Assembly: GCA_905480645.1 (NCBI GenBank)
Contig: CAJQRC010000003.1
Span: forward strand, 62,001 to 126,000
Length of the DNA stretch: 64,000 nt
Direction: 5' to 3'
DNA from: an uncultured Tateyamaria sp.
GTDB taxonomy: Bacteria; Pseudomonadota; Alphaproteobacteria; Rhodobacterales; Rhodobacteraceae
Position numbers and translations under genes: made by a program. A model generated the notes under the pieces. That model did not search any database, had not been told where the DNA came from, and saw only the letters and a list, made by a program, of their open reading frames with translations. Shown in pieces: positions 18,522 to 28,353 of this stretch; positions within the stretch are counted from its first letter, which is position 1; each line of letters opens with the position of its first letter.

Positions 18522-18934
18522 TTATGTTACCTTGTATTCTGAATAAGCGTCCTCATCAAAGATAGGATCTTTAACAGGCTCACCCTCTCTCACGATGCAA
18601 TTATTTTTTGGAGATGGCATTAATTTTTCTCTCGGAACTCCGAGTCCATAATTCGTTCAGTATGCCTCTGATATTAGATTTACGTCATTTGAATTCTTGT
18701 CTAACACTGCCATTTTTTTTTGAATATCAGTCAAATTTTTAGGGGACAAACCCGTCCATATTATGGTCGTAATTCTCAATATTTCTTAGAAATTACCGAT
18801 GTAATAATATTTTTCCAGTCAATAACTGTATCGTCGGCCTAGTTATAAGTTCTTCAGATAAATCAATAATTGTTTGGAAAGCTGCTATGGATAAGTTTTG
18901 TGAAATAGGCGCTAACCTGCTCTTCCTGAGCCAT
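18522..18934 (-). pseudogene. Decayed small gene downstream of paaK
   Basis: Minus-strand reading from an ATG at 18934 gives MAQEEQVSAYFTKLIHS. The frame then shifts to give AFQTIIDLSEELIT, and shifts again to a long frame (DDTVIDWKNIITSVIS, WTGLSPKNLTDIQKKMAVLD, VNLISEAY). A TGA interrupts it before TNYGLGVPREKLMPSPKN, REGEPVKDPIFDEDAY and a TAA at 18522. The composition is protein-like throughout and sums to roughly 140 residues, so this looks like a complete gene with two frameshifts and one stop. It begins 19 bases after the paaK stop on the same strand, as a former operon member would. I do not recognise the family. Confidence 0.55.
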
Positions 18935-18952
18935 AGCATAAAAGCTTGCAAG

Positions 18953-20254
18953 TTATCGTTTATCAATGATCCTGACGGCTTTACCCAAGGAGCGTTCTAT
19001 TGAGCCCGCCTCTGCCACTTCAACGGCTACTGAAATTCCAATGCTTTGCTTGATACGGTCAATAAGGTTGCGGCCAAAGATTTCTCGTTTTTTTTCATCA
19101 ATTTCTGGTTTTTTTACTTCACATAAAACAAGCATCTGATCCATCTTTTTGGGGCGACTTAATTCGATTTGGAAGTGTGGAGAAAGACCTGATGTGGCCA
19201 TTAAACATTCTTCGATTTGGGTGGGGAATACGTTAACTCCGCGCAAGATAATCATATCGTCTGTCCGACCAGTGACTTTTTGCATTCGCCGCATTGAACG
19301 GGCGGTACCGGGTAATAATCGGGTCAGGTCACGAGTACGGTAACGAATAATTGGAAATGCTTCTTTTGTGAGGGAGGTAAAGACGAGTTCTCCGTCTTCT
19401 CCGTCTGCCACGAGTGCCCCGGTCTCTGGATTGATAATTTCAGGAAAGAAGTGATCCTCCCAGATATGTAGGCCATCTTTTGTCTCAACACACTCCATTG
19501 AGACCCCAGGACCCATCACTTCACTTAGACCATAAATATCAACTGCGTGCATATCAAATGCGTTTTCAATCTCTTTACGCATTGAGTTTGTCCAGGGTTC
19601 AGCCCCAAAAATTCCAGTCTCTAAACTACTGGCTCGTGGATCCAGCCTTTGCGCATTAAATTCATCCAAAATGGAAAGAGCGTAAGATGGAGTAACTGTA
19701 ATGCCTTTGGGCTTGAAATCCTCGATTAGGCGGACTTGTCGATGTGTCATGCCACCGGAGACTGGGACGGTCATTAACCCGAGTGTATCAGCACCCAAAT
19801 GAACGCCTAAACCGCCTGTGAAGAGACCATACCCATAGGCATTATGCAGCATGTCACCGGGCTGCAAGCCTGCAGCACGGAGAGACCTGCTCATAACGGC
19901 ACCCCAGTTTTTTAAGTCGTTTTGCGTGTAGCCCACTACAGTTGGTTGTCCTGTTGTACCAGAAGAGGCGTGCACGCGAACGACTTGATCGCGGGGCACA
20001 GCGAACATACCAAATGGATAATTATCGCGGAGGTCCTGTTTTATTGTGAAGGGAAATTTGGACAGATCATTGAGGGATTTGAGATCACTCGGGTGTACGC
20101 CTGTGACGTCAAAGCTTGCTTTATAGTGAGGCACGCTTTCATAGGCATGGGTCAATGACCATTTTAAGCGTTTGATCTGTAAAGCTTCAATCTCATCACG
20201 GCTGGCAATTTCGATGGAATCAAGTGTGCATTTGGATGGTGTAAGATCCTTCAT
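18953..20254 (-). CDS. paaK: Phenylacetate-CoA ligase
   Basis: PaaK activates phenylacetate to phenylacetyl-CoA with ATP, the entry step of the aerobic hybrid phenylacetate pathway. The 433-residue length is typical. The adenylate-forming P-loop VHASSGTTGQPTVVGYT lies near residue 90, followed by YGLSEVMGPGVSMEC, the RTRDLTRLLPG hinge part, and GRTDDMIILRGVNVFPTQIEE of the C-terminal domain. Its ATG overlaps the stop of paaI by four bases. The other paa genes (paaABCDE, paaG, paaZ) are absent from the window, so either a scattered pathway or a related aryl-CoA ligase role remains possible. Confidence 0.9.
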   Translation of the reverse strand: MKDLTPSKCTLDSIEIASRDEIEALQIKRLKWSLTHAYESVPHYKASFDVTGVHPSDLKSLNDLSKFPFTIKQDLRDNYPFGMFAVPRDQVVRVHASSGTTGQPTVVGYTQNDLKNWGAVMSRSLRAAGLQPGDMLHNAYGYGLFTGGLGVHLGADTLGLMTVPVSGGMTHRQVRLIEDFKPKGITVTPSYALSILDEFNAQRLDPRASSLETGIFGAEPWTNSMRKEIENAFDMHAVDIYGLSEVMGPGVSMECVETKDGLHIWEDHFFPEIINPETGALVADGEDGELVFTSLTKEAFPIIRYRTRDLTRLLPGTARSMRRMQKVTGRTDDMIILRGVNVFPTQIEECLMATSGLSPHFQIELSRPKKMDQMLVLCEVKKPEIDEKKREIFGRNLIDRIKQSIGISVAVEVAEAGSIERSLGKAVRIIDKR

Positions 20255-20685
20255 AGGTTATCCTCATTAAAGAGCTGGCCCTTAATCGTGCGTGTGAGGC
20301 CTCGCAAAAGAGCAATTTTATGCCCTTTCCTGCAAGTTACATTTACATCATAGGTAGCAGAACGGCCTGTGCGGGTAATTTCCGATGCCACAGCGATCAA
20401 AATGTCCTGAACTTGTACGGGTTGGACATAAGTAATTTGCAGCTGCTGTGCTACTGTTCGCACGTTGTATGAATTTGACGCAAAAGCTAGCGCACTGTCC
20501 GCCAGTGTGAAGATAAACCCTCCGTGACAAATACCGAGTCCGTTGAGCATATCACGCTGGATGGGCATTGATAGCTTTGAAAAGCCAGGTGCAATGGAGC
20601 CAATTTGTATGCCAAGTTTTTGGCTGGCAAAATCGGTGGACCACATTATGGAAGCACTTTTTTCAGCTCTAGCTTGAGGGGTCAT
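20251..20685 (-). CDS. paaI: Hydroxyphenylacetyl-CoA thioesterase (PaaI family)
   Basis: A 144-residue hotdog-fold thioesterase. The motif GICHGGFIFTLADSALAFASN contains the HGG turn and the catalytic Asp of the PaaI group, and VTCRKGHKIALLRGLTRTIKG closes the fold. In the phenylacetate pathway PaaI hydrolyses dead-end ring-hydroxylated CoA esters and releases trapped CoA. Direct coupling to paaK by an ATGA overlap supports this role over that of a general acyl-CoA thioesterase. Confidence 0.88.
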   Translation of the reverse strand: MTPQARAEKSASIMWSTDFASQKLGIQIGSIAPGFSKLSMPIQRDMLNGLGICHGGFIFTLADSALAFASNSYNVRTVAQQLQITYVQPVQVQDILIAVASEITRTGRSATYDVNVTCRKGHKIALLRGLTRTIKGQLFNEDNL

Positions 20686-20796
20686 ATGTTCTTTTATGAT
20701 ATTTAAGGTGATTGTACATATTCTTATTGTTGTTTCTATTCAAGCATACGCTTAACGCCTCTTGAATTATTGGGCTGCGCAAGCAACTCTGTCAGT

Positions 20797-21144
20797 ATGA
20801 CGCTACAAAATCTACCATCGTTGAATATTCGTGAAATGCCATACCCACAGGTAGCATTTCATAGGACTGAATTATCAGTAATATTGGCACTATACGGTCA
20901 AATGGTGGCCGCAGGAGAGTGGCGTGATTATGGGATATCTTGTTTGCGCGATGTCGCGGTGTTTTCGGTTTTTCGTCATACCGCGGAGAACTCTTTGTAT
21001 AGGATTGAAAAGCGTCCAAAGCTACGTGGTCGACAAGGAATGTATGCTGTAATTGGTATTGATGGCCAAATTTTGCGACGAGGTCACAATCTCAAGACTG
21101 TTTTGTGGGTTTTGGAACGCAAACTTATACGCGCTGTGGACTAA
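20797..21144 (+). CDS. DUF2794 domain-containing protein
   Basis: A small soluble protein of 115 residues from the ATG at 20797; a TTG at 20770 in the same frame is less likely. The conserved block runs FHRTELSVILALYGQMVAAGEWRDYGI, through FSVFRHTAENSLYRIEKRP, to GMYAVIGIDGQILRRGHNL and VLWVLERKLIRAV, covering the entire DUF2794 domain known from alphaproteobacteria. The function of the family is unknown. It is divergent from paaI with no visible partner gene. Confidence 0.88.
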   Translation: MTLQNLPSLNIREMPYPQVAFHRTELSVILALYGQMVAAGEWRDYGISCLRDVAVFSVFRHTAENSLYRIEKRPKLRGRQGMYAVIGIDGQILRRGHNLKTVLWVLERKLIRAVD

Positions 21145-21206
21145 GCTTTTTAGCTAACGCTAAAATTATATTTGTTTTGTGGTATTTTTGAGTAGTTATT
21201 TGCCAC

Positions 21207-21986
21207 CTAAAGTCTTTTATGTGCGGTAACACATCCCCCACCAGTTTCTAAGATGCGATCTATGGCTGTTTGTATTGGCTCCTCTACGACGCACATGTGA
21301 TAGGCGCTGGAATGAACCATATGTGTATCAGATGTAACGAGTGCGACATGGCCTTTCCAAAAGATAAAATCACCCTTTTTATAGTTTTTATTTGAAATAA
21401 CGTTGCCAAGTTGTGACTCCTGTTGGTCACTATCTCCTGGACAGTATTCGTCGGCTGCCAATAAGGCGACCTGAATCAAACCTGAGCAGTCTATGCCTGC
21501 GTGTGTGTTTCCGCCCCATAGATAGGGCGTATCCAAAAAAAGACGTGCGGTTACGATTGGGTCCATTTTTCTCATTGGTATTTCCCTAAGAGCTTGTTTA
21601 GGTATGTAACCTTGGTGAGTTTTGACAAAGTTATTAGTCTCACTAATGCTGTTTATTTTTGAATTGAAACTGAGAGAAATAATCTCTGATGATTTAATAG
21701 AAGGCTTAGCATATATATGAGTTGCGGCTGATACGACCTGATGTGTAAGTCCGTTGGAAATTCCTATTTTGTTACTTTCGACGTATCCTAGATAATTATC
21801 TTTTTGGGATCTCACATAACAGTGCTGTTGGAGTGTGCCCAATAGTTCTAAAGCATCTCCAAGTAAAAGTTGACGATCACGTGGGCCGTTTGGACTGGCA
21901 CAAAGATCTACGCAAGCAGCTGTGATTTCACGAGGGCTACTGGACTTGGCAACAGTTAAATCTGGTGTTTCTCGACGATCTGTCAT
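21207..21986 (-). CDS. NlpC/P60-family peptidoglycan endopeptidase
   Basis: The 259-residue product has an SH3-like N-terminal part followed by a C40 cysteine peptidase domain. [23 protein letters not shown] contains the catalytic Cys. GHVALVTSD supplies the first His, and MVHSSAYH the polar third residue region. Family members cut gamma-D-glutamyl-diaminopimelate or related bonds in peptidoglycan peptides. No signal peptide is obvious, which suggests cytoplasmic processing of recycled wall peptides. It overlaps the M17 aminopeptidase gene by four bases, which fits joint peptide breakdown. Confidence 0.88.
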   Translation of the reverse strand: MTDRRETPDLTVAKSSSPREITAACVDLCASPNGPRDRQLLLGDALELLGTLQQHCYVRSQKDNYLGYVESNKIGISNGLTHQVVSAATHIYAKPSIKSSEIISLSFNSKINSISETNNFVKTHQGYIPKQALREIPMRKMDPIVTARLFLDTPYLWGGNTHAGIDCSGLIQVALLAADEYCPGDSDQQESQLGNVISNKNYKKGDFIFWKGHVALVTSDTHMVHSSAYHMCVVEEPIQTAIDRILETGGGCVTAHKRL

Positions 21987-23365
21987 AGTTTGAGGACCTT
22001 TGGTAATGCCGCTAGTATAGCGCGTGTTCCTTGCCCAACGCCGCCTTTTTTACGGGCTGGCGCATCACTGGGTTGCCACCCGTAAATATCAAAATGCATA
22101 TAGCGCTGTGTGTTGGTTACAAAGCGGCGCAAGAATAGAGCGGCTGTAATCGTACCTGCAAAACCACCTTTTGGCGCGTTGTCGAGGTCTGCAATGTTTG
22201 GCTCAATCATAGTCTCATATGGCGTATGGAACGGCAGTCTCCAAACGGGGTCTGCACAAGACTGTGAAGCTTGGTATAGAGCTTCAGATAGGTCTGCGTC
22301 ATCTGTGAAATACGGTGCTATATCGGGGCCAACAGCCACCCTTGCGGCACCTGTTAGGGTTGCCATTGAAATGATGAGATCTGGATCATCCTCGTCGGCT
22401 AGAGTGATTGTATCTGCTAATATTAGTCGTCCTTCGGCATCTGTATTGTTTACTTCTACTGTGAGGCCTTTGCGTGATGTTAAAATATCTTGGGGGCGGA
22501 AAGCATTATTGGATACGCTATTTTCAACAGCCGGAATAAGTACACGCAATTGGATTGGCATGTCAGTTGCCATGATCATATACGCTAATCCAAGTACCGC
22601 TGCCGCTCCACCCATGTCCTTTTTCATTAAGCCCATTGATGTCCCAGGTTTAAGATTAAGCCCCCCTGTATCAAAACAAACTCCCTTACCGATGAGAGTT
22701 AATTTCGGCCCAGTTTTACCCCATTTAAGATCGATTAGTCTGGGAGCGCTATCTGAGGCACGTCCTACTGTATGGATCATTGGAAAATTCTGTTCAAGCA
22801 GGGCACCTCCTGTGATGACATTGATGCTTGCATCATAATTTTTTGCCATATCTCGCGTGGCCGCCTCCAGATCTGTTGGACTCATATCTGATGCAGGCGT
22901 GTTAATTAAATTGCGGGTAAGTGCTTCACCGTTTGCAATCGCCTCAATTAGTTCGGAATCAACGCCAATAGGTCGTATCAGTTTTGCCGGCATGGGTTTT
23001 TGTTTTTTGTATCGATCAAAGCGATAGGAAGCGAGCAACCAACCGATACTTTCGACCGTCAAGCGTTCAGGATCTAGAGTATGATTAAGTGAGTAAATGC
23101 CTTTTGGAAGACTGACTGCCCCAGCAGCGAGGTGAAATCGCCCTCGTTTGCGAGATATAGCATTACCATAGCCGATAGCCGCCATGCTAATGCCATGAGA
23201 GCCGGGGCAAATTAAAGTTTGACCCAAACTGCCCGTGAACCCATTGGTGTTCGCCCAATTTTGCATGTCTTCAGTTTGATTTTTTATCCAGTCAGCAGCA
23301 GCGTCTTCATCCAATAAATATAGTGAGATTGAATTTTTAGTGCTGTCGGCGAAGGAAAGTGGCAT
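21983..23365 (-). CDS. Leucyl aminopeptidase family protein (M17)
   Basis: A 460-residue M17 metallo-aminopeptidase. The metal-binding and catalytic residues sit in [20 protein letters not shown] (Lys and Asp), [13 protein letters not shown], and the signature [14 protein letters not shown] (Asp, Glu, Arg). These enzymes remove N-terminal residues from peptides with two metal ions and usually form hexamers. The conserved pairing with an NlpC/P60 gene in the next position points to a role in using or recycling peptides, including wall peptides. The protein is somewhat shorter than PepA because the N-terminal domain is divergent. Confidence 0.92.
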   Translation of the reverse strand: MPLSFADSTKNSISLYLLDEDAAADWIKNQTEDMQNWANTNGFTGSLGQTLICPGSHGISMAAIGYGNAISRKRGRFHLAAGAVSLPKGIYSLNHTLDPERLTVESIGWLLASYRFDRYKKQKPMPAKLIRPIGVDSELIEAIANGEALTRNLINTPASDMSPTDLEAATRDMAKNYDASINVITGGALLEQNFPMIHTVGRASDSAPRLIDLKWGKTGPKLTLIGKGVCFDTGGLNLKPGTSMGLMKKDMGGAAAVLGLAYMIMATDMPIQLRVLIPAVENSVSNNAFRPQDILTSRKGLTVEVNNTDAEGRLILADTITLADEDDPDLIISMATLTGAARVAVGPDIAPYFTDDADLSEALYQASQSCADPVWRLPFHTPYETMIEPNIADLDNAPKGGFAGTITAALFLRRFVTNTQRYMHFDIYGWQPSDAPARKKGGVGQGTRAILAALPKVLKL

Positions 23366-23936
23366 GAGACACCTTTCTGCAAAGTTATAGAATAAAGATT
23401 AGTTTGCTTGCTCCTTGCCACAAGATTTGTGCTTTTTAATAATATATCACATTGGGCAGTTTCACAAAATTTGATGATTAAAGACGCTACTAATAACATC
23501 ATGTGTTTCTATTTAATTGCGCGCTTGAAAACTAGTTAATATCCAAATAATTAATTGTTTAGTATTTTGAAGATAAATACAGTCAGCTGTAGTTATTGGT
23601 TACTGCATCTGTATAGTAAAGATGTGCATTTTTACACTTGTCAACAGTCCGTTTGTTGCCTGCTTAGGCTTATTTTTGATTTGACAATGTCTTTAATTAA
23701 AATACTGTTTCCTCTCAAATTATTGAGGCGGAGATTAACCCGTCTAGCTGGCAAAATTGATTATTTCAAAATTATTGCCTTAACTATTTCTGAGAAACGT
23801 TGGGAATTATCCAGCATTTAAATATTATCGAATAGTCTGCGTGGATGCTCATCGCATCTAGAGTTTCTTCTCGAATTTTGTGAATTGTTCCGATAATAAT
23901 TTATGGCCAAAGACAACAAACAGGTAAACATGGATC
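23366..23936. other. Intergenic region between the M17 peptidase and carbonic anhydrase genes
   Basis: About 570 AT-rich bases separate two divergent genes and must hold both promoters. A plus-strand frame of 88 codons (23555-23821) exists; an inner start would give a 44-residue basic peptide (MSLIKILFPLKLLRRRL). I find no Shine-Dalgarno or family likeness and do not call it a gene. Confidence 0.4.
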
Positions 23937-24587
23937 ATGCATATTGTAAAACCGCTGCCAGCTTATTTATTGCAACGCTATCAAGGCTGGAAAGCGACGA
24001 CATATTCTGAAAATCAGACCTGGTACCGGCGGCTTGCTGAAGAAGGTCAGCGTCCACGTGCGATGGTGATTTCGTGTTGTGATAGTCGAGTGCATGTCAC
24101 TTCAATTTTTGGCGCTGATCAGGGTGAATTTTTCATCCACCGGAACATCGCCAATCTAGTTCCTCCCTATGAGCCAAATGGTGGCCACCATGGGACATCA
24201 GCTGCAGTTGAATATGCAGTAAGCGTACTAAAAGTGGCCCACATTGTGGTTCTTGGACACTCTAACTGCGGTGGTGTTCAAGGTTGTATTGATATGTGTG
24301 AAGGAAGAGCACCTGAGTTGGATGAAACGTCGAGCTTCGTTGGGAGGTGGATGGATATTTTGAGACCAAAATATACGGAGGTGTCAGGTTTTGAAAATGC
24401 AGATGCACAGGCGAGACGTTTAGAACAATTAGCTGTGGTCACATCAATAGAGAACCTAATGACTTTTCCTTTTGTATCAAGTCGTATTGAGGATGAATCC
24501 TTGAGTTTGCATGGATTGTGGACTGATATTGGTGAGGGTGGGTTAAGCCAGTATACGAGTGAGACAAATGAATTTGTTCCTGTTTGA
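23937..24587 (+). CDS. Beta-class carbonic anhydrase
   Basis: This zinc enzyme interconverts carbon dioxide and bicarbonate and supplies bicarbonate to carboxylases. In 216 residues the zinc ligands and catalytic dyad are clear: C47-x-D49-x-R51 in ISCCDSRVHV, and the His and second Cys in VLGHSNCGGVQG. EFFIHRNIANLVPPY and GTSAAVEYAVSVLKV are further family signatures. The length and NGGHHGTSAA loop fit the bacterial plant-like type. The gene stands alone, and no sulfate permease-type transporter is next to it. Confidence 0.94.
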   Translation: MHIVKPLPAYLLQRYQGWKATTYSENQTWYRRLAEEGQRPRAMVISCCDSRVHVTSIFGADQGEFFIHRNIANLVPPYEPNGGHHGTSAAVEYAVSVLKVAHIVVLGHSNCGGVQGCIDMCEGRAPELDETSSFVGRWMDILRPKYTEVSGFENADAQARRLEQLAVVTSIENLMTFPFVSSRIEDESLSLHGLWTDIGEGGLSQYTSETNEFVPV

Positions 24588-24690
24588 GATTATTTATAGC
24601 GTGATTGCAGATTTAATGGTTCTATATAAAAAGCATCGATCAACTTTAGCCAATTTATCCATAAACAAGCTATTGTTAGAGTGTCTTTGC

Positions 24691-24715
24691 AAAAAAGGGG
24701 GATATGAACCCCTTT
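24691..24715 (-). terminator. Intrinsic terminator of asd
   Basis: On the minus strand AAAGGGG pairs with CCCCTTT over an eight-base loop and runs into a tract of six T. It lies 19 bases after the asd stop. The plus-strand reading lacks a T-tract, so the element serves mainly asd. Confidence 0.65.
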
Positions 24716-24733
24716 AACAGACCCGTTAAGAGT

Positions 24734-25756
24734 TCAGCCTTTCTTAAGCATCCTGTTGCCCAACAATTCTGCAATTTGAACGGCATTAAGAGCAGCTCCC
24801 TTGCGTAGATTGTCACTGACACACCAAAAATTCAGCCCATTCTCAATAGTGCTGTCTTGGCGGATACGGCTAATAAATGTCGCGTAGTCACCTACACATT
24901 CTACTGGCGACACATAGCCTCCATCTTCACGCTTATCGATAACCATAATTCCTGGTGCTTCGCGCAGAATATCCCGTGCTTCATCCTCATCTAAAAATTC
25001 TTCGAATTCTACATTAATTGCTTCGGCATGCCCCACAAATACTGGTACACGCACACATGTCGCCGTGACCTTGATCGAAGGGCTGATAATTTTTTTTGTC
25101 TCAGCGACCATCTTCCATTCTTCTTTGGTTGTACCGTCTTCCATGAAAACATCGATTTGAGGAATGACATTAAACGCAATCTGTTTTTGAAATTTTTTCG
25201 GAGGTATTTCGGATGTTGGATTATAAATCGATTTGGTCTGATCCCACAGTTCGTCCATACCTTCTTTGCCTGCTCCTGATACTGACTGATAGGTCGATAC
25301 AACTACGCGCTTAATAACAGCACGATCATGCAAAGGTTTCAGTGCTACGACCATTTGTGCAGTTGAGCAGTTAGGGTTAGCGATTATATTTTTCTTGGCA
25401 TATTTTTCGACTGCTTCTGGATTTACCTCTGGCACTATAAGTGGAATGTCAGGGTCGTAGCGAAACAATGAAGAATTATCTATTACTATACAGCCAGCCT
25501 TAGCCGCCAAAGGTGCATACTTTTTTGTTGCGTCTGAGCCAATAGCAAAGAGCGCTATGTCCCATCCTTTAAAATTGAATGTATCCAGGTCTTTAGTTTT
25601 TAGCGTCTTTTCACCAAACGATACCTCTGTTCCCAATGAACGACGGCTGGCTAATACGGTCAATTCATCAATTGGAAACTGACGTTCTGCCAGAATGTTC
25701 AACATTTCGCGGCCCACGTTTCCGGTGGCGCCTGCGACGATGACACGATACCCCAT
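24734..25756 (-). CDS. asd: Aspartate-semialdehyde dehydrogenase
   Basis: Asd reduces aspartyl phosphate to aspartate semialdehyde with NADPH, feeding synthesis of lysine, diaminopimelate, threonine and methionine. The 340-residue enzyme has the dinucleotide-binding GATGNVGREML near the N-terminus, the catalytic Cys in NPNCSTAQM, and the SYQSVSGAG-like segment (STYQSVSGAGKEGMDEL). ATG at 25756 is preferred to the TTG just before it because AAGGAGAAG lies at good spacing. An intrinsic terminator follows. Confidence 0.96.
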   Translation of the reverse strand: MGYRVIVAGATGNVGREMLNILAERQFPIDELTVLASRRSLGTEVSFGEKTLKTKDLDTFNFKGWDIALFAIGSDATKKYAPLAAKAGCIVIDNSSLFRYDPDIPLIVPEVNPEAVEKYAKKNIIANPNCSTAQMVVALKPLHDRAVIKRVVVSTYQSVSGAGKEGMDELWDQTKSIYNPTSEIPPKKFQKQIAFNVIPQIDVFMEDGTTKEEWKMVAETKKIISPSIKVTATCVRVPVFVGHAEAINVEFEEFLDEDEARDILREAPGIMVIDKREDGGYVSPVECVGDYATFISRIRQDSTIENGLNFWCVSDNLRKGAALNAVQIAELLGNRMLKKG

Positions 25757-25821
25757 CAACTTCTCCTTTTTAGGTGGATTATGACGTCCTATACCGAATG
25801 TTTGGCTGTGAAAAGAGGACC

Positions 25822-26994
25822 TTAATCTTTAGTGTCTTGGCTAAAAAAATAGATTATGAGTCCGATTAAAATAGAAGCGGTTAAAAAACCGAAAATGGCG
25901 TTATAAGGTTCGCTTGGGTTATCTGTGTTATATGATACATGTAACTTGCCTGAGGCAAACTGCATAAGCCCAACTCCTCCGATTCCGAACAGATTAAGCA
26001 GCGTCACTCCTCTGCCGATTAAGTGGGGTGGAAAAAAACTGCGTGCATGTGCAATTATTACTGGGAACGAAGCTCCAAAAAGACCTAACGAACATATAAG
26101 TGCAATTGTAAATTCTACATTGGCAGATGGAAAGGTGTACAGCGCAGCGACTGATAACATAGCTAAAAAGTTTCCACCAAAAACGACCCATTTACGACTG
26201 CCTAGAATGCGATCAAGTGGACCGTAGATGAACACACCAAGAACCATAGCACAGCTCATTGCCAGTGCCGCATGGCTGATTTCAGTTTGATTGAGCCCGT
26301 AAACATCTTGTAGAAAAGGGCTAATCCAAAGCCCACGAATAGCCGCTGCTGGCGCATAACTTACAAACATAATTGGAATAATAAGCCATAGGGCAGGTAT
26401 GCGCAGAAGATCTAATACAGAGCCACTTCCATAACTTTCTACTTTGGTTGGGTCTTGGAGGTATAAAAATAATCCTATTGCTAGAGTAAAGCATATTGCT
26501 GATAACAGCCAAAGTGTTTGGCGCCAGCCGATTAAATCTACTGCCCAATTTAATGGAACAGAGGCCGATACGTTGCCCAAGGTCCCAAAGCCAATCATTA
26601 CTGCCGCTAGTGTAGCAAATTGTTTTGGGGGAAATTCTTTAGCAAAAATATAGTAAGATGCCATCAGCACTGGTGAACAACCGACGCCAATCAATAGCAT
26701 TGCCATGTTGATTTGGAACGCTGATGTGGCAACAGCGAAAATTGCTGACCCGCCTGCTGCTCCGATAAGGAAAAGACTTGCAGCAGTACGCCGTGGACCG
26801 ATTGTGTCTAAAGACCAGCCGATAGGGATTTGCATTGCGGCAAATGCCAAAAACCATAGGCCAGATGCATTTGCCAATATTTCTGGGCTGATGCCAATAT
26901 CTGTTTTGATAGGGGTGGCAAGCACAGCAAGAAAGGCGCGAAAAAACTGACTAAGTACATATCCGAGAACGAGCAAAACGATGCCAGGATTCAT
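25822..26994 (-). CDS. MFS transporter
   Basis: A 390-residue major facilitator with about twelve helices. The loop motif WSLDTIGPRRTAASLFLIGA is the family's conserved loop 2-3 sequence in variant form. The second-half equivalent is GPLDRILGSRKWVVFG. The start is supported by AAAAAGGTG upstream. It lies 221 bases downstream of the HpaI-type aldolase gene on the same strand, so uptake of a sugar acid or aromatic degradation product is plausible but unproved. Confidence 0.85.
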   Translation of the reverse strand: MNPGIVLLVLGYVLSQFFRAFLAVLATPIKTDIGISPEILANASGLWFLAFAAMQIPIGWSLDTIGPRRTAASLFLIGAAGGSAIFAVATSAFQINMAMLLIGVGCSPVLMASYYIFAKEFPPKQFATLAAVMIGFGTLGNVSASVPLNWAVDLIGWRQTLWLLSAICFTLAIGLFLYLQDPTKVESYGSGSVLDLLRIPALWLIIPIMFVSYAPAAAIRGLWISPFLQDVYGLNQTEISHAALAMSCAMVLGVFIYGPLDRILGSRKWVVFGGNFLAMLSVAALYTFPSANVEFTIALICSLGLFGASFPVIIAHARSFFPPHLIGRGVTLLNLFGIGGVGLMQFASGKLHVSYNTDNPSEPYNAIFGFLTASILIGLIIYFFSQDTKD

Positions 26995-27154
26995 ATTTGC
27001 ACCTTTTTCTCAAGTTGACGTGTGGGTATGAAAAATTCAAAAAATATACGTTAATGTTTGATTATAATATTGCGTTTACTGATACTATGATCATTTTTTA
27101 ATTTTGTTGGTACTAAAATAAAGACTATTATATTTTTGTTCTGATTTCACATTT

Positions 27155-27169
27155 AAGATCACTGATCTT
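27155..27169. promoter_or_regulatory. 15-bp palindrome before the MFS gene
   Basis: AAGATCA-C-TGATCTT is a perfect inverted repeat with seven-base arms, about 160 bases upstream of the MFS start and 47 bases beyond the aldolase stop. It resembles a GntR-type operator in size. No T-run follows the arms in the transcribed (minus) direction, which speaks against a terminator. The regulator is not visible in the window. Confidence 0.35.
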
Positions 27170-27215
27170 TGACAAAAAACCTGTTGATAAAATGATAAGG
27201 TCATTATTTGGCTAT

Positions 27216-27983
27216 TTACCGCTGCCATTTTGTAACTAAGCTTCGTAGAGAATTGGCAAGTAATTGCAGATCGACACCAGTAGCGACAAATTGTGCGCCG
27301 GCATCTATCATATCTTGGGTCATATCAGAGGTTGTTGATAATACGCCCGGGGCCTTGCCTGCCGCTTTGATCCGAGAGAAAGCATTTTTTATTACTGCCT
27401 GAACTTCGGGGTGCTCGATTTGCCCCATAAACCCCATATCTGCCGATAGATCAGCAGGACCTATGAAAACACCATCAATGCGGTCGACTGCAAGAATGTC
27501 ATCAAGAGCGGCAATTCCAGCACAATTTTCAACCTGCACAAGTAAACAGATTTGTTCGTCTGCTGTTGTTCCATAATCAATTATTTCACCAAAGCGACTA
27601 CATCGTGCTCCGGCATATCCAACCCCACGGCTACCAGCTGGTGGGTAGCTAACATCGTTAACTAATCGATTTGCCTGTTCTGCAGTTTCAACCATAGGAA
27701 CTAATATAGTTTGTGCTCCTGCGTCTAATACTTGTTTTAAAATCCAGGTTTCAGAAAATGGGACGCGTACGGCGGCGTGGCTACTGGAAGCCTCAAGTGC
27801 CATAAGCTGCATCCTGATGCGACTGATGTCATAGGGCGTATGTTCGCCATCAATAAGCAGCCAGTCAAACCCTGCTGTTCCAGCGATTTCGGTTGCAAGC
27901 GGGTCGCCTAAAGACAACCAACAACCGATGATAATTTCACCATTTTTTAACGCAGTCTTAAATTGATTATGCGGAGCGGGCAT
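27216..27983 (-). CDS. HpcH/HpaI-family class II aldolase
   Basis: A 255-residue metal-dependent pyruvate aldolase. LIDGEHTPYD near residue 43 holds the catalytic His region, VRVPFSE and ILVPMVETAEQA line the barrel, and VQVENCAGIAALDDI with IDGVFIGPADLSADMG gives the metal ligands Glu and Asp. Members include 4-hydroxy-2-oxoheptanedioate aldolase of homoprotocatechuate breakdown and 2-dehydro-3-deoxyglucarate aldolase. Sequence alone does not separate them. The neighbouring MFS carrier may bring in the substrate. Confidence 0.88.
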   Translation of the reverse strand: MPAPHNQFKTALKNGEIIIGCWLSLGDPLATEIAGTAGFDWLLIDGEHTPYDISRIRMQLMALEASSSHAAVRVPFSETWILKQVLDAGAQTILVPMVETAEQANRLVNDVSYPPAGSRGVGYAGARCSRFGEIIDYGTTADEQICLLVQVENCAGIAALDDILAVDRIDGVFIGPADLSADMGFMGQIEHPEVQAVIKNAFSRIKAAGKAPGVLSTTSDMTQDMIDAGAQFVATGVDLQLLANSLRSLVTKWQR

Positions 27984-28353
27984 TTGAAGCTTCCTTTTAA
28001 AAAATTCTATCGATGTTAAATATTGGTTCAGATATCAAAGGACGTCGCTCTATTTCTCCGAAATACAGTCTATGATGGTTTAAGAAAATGCAAACTAAAT
28101 GAAATGATCGCGATTTAATTGGATAGTCTTCGATAATTATAACACTTAAATGAATGAGTTGAATGATTTTCAAAAATGAAAATAGAGGGTTTAGTCATTA
28201 TGACCAACAACGTCATAGGCTCAAAGTTAAATTTCATTGTGAGGGTAAGTGATAGGTTTTAGGTATCGCATTATTTTATTAATGAGCTTTTGCAAGGTCT
28301 TTGATTTTTTATGTTATATCGAAATATTATTTAGAAGCTGCTGAGAGGTTTTT
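27984..28353 (+). promoter_or_regulatory. Intergenic region with a likely promoter for rnhB-ccrM
   Basis: About 370 AT-rich bases between divergent genes. TTGCAA (28290-28295) and TTATAT (28314-28319), 18 bases apart, form a plausible promoter ending 34 bases before rnhB. I looked for the CtrA motif TTAA-N7-TTAA and saw no exact copy. No gene or pseudogene is evident. Confidence 0.4.

Noticed and set aside
23555-23821. 88-codon plus-strand frame in the promoter region of carbonic anhydrase
   Set aside because: No Shine-Dalgarno and no similarity; the basic 44-residue inner peptide is likely chance.
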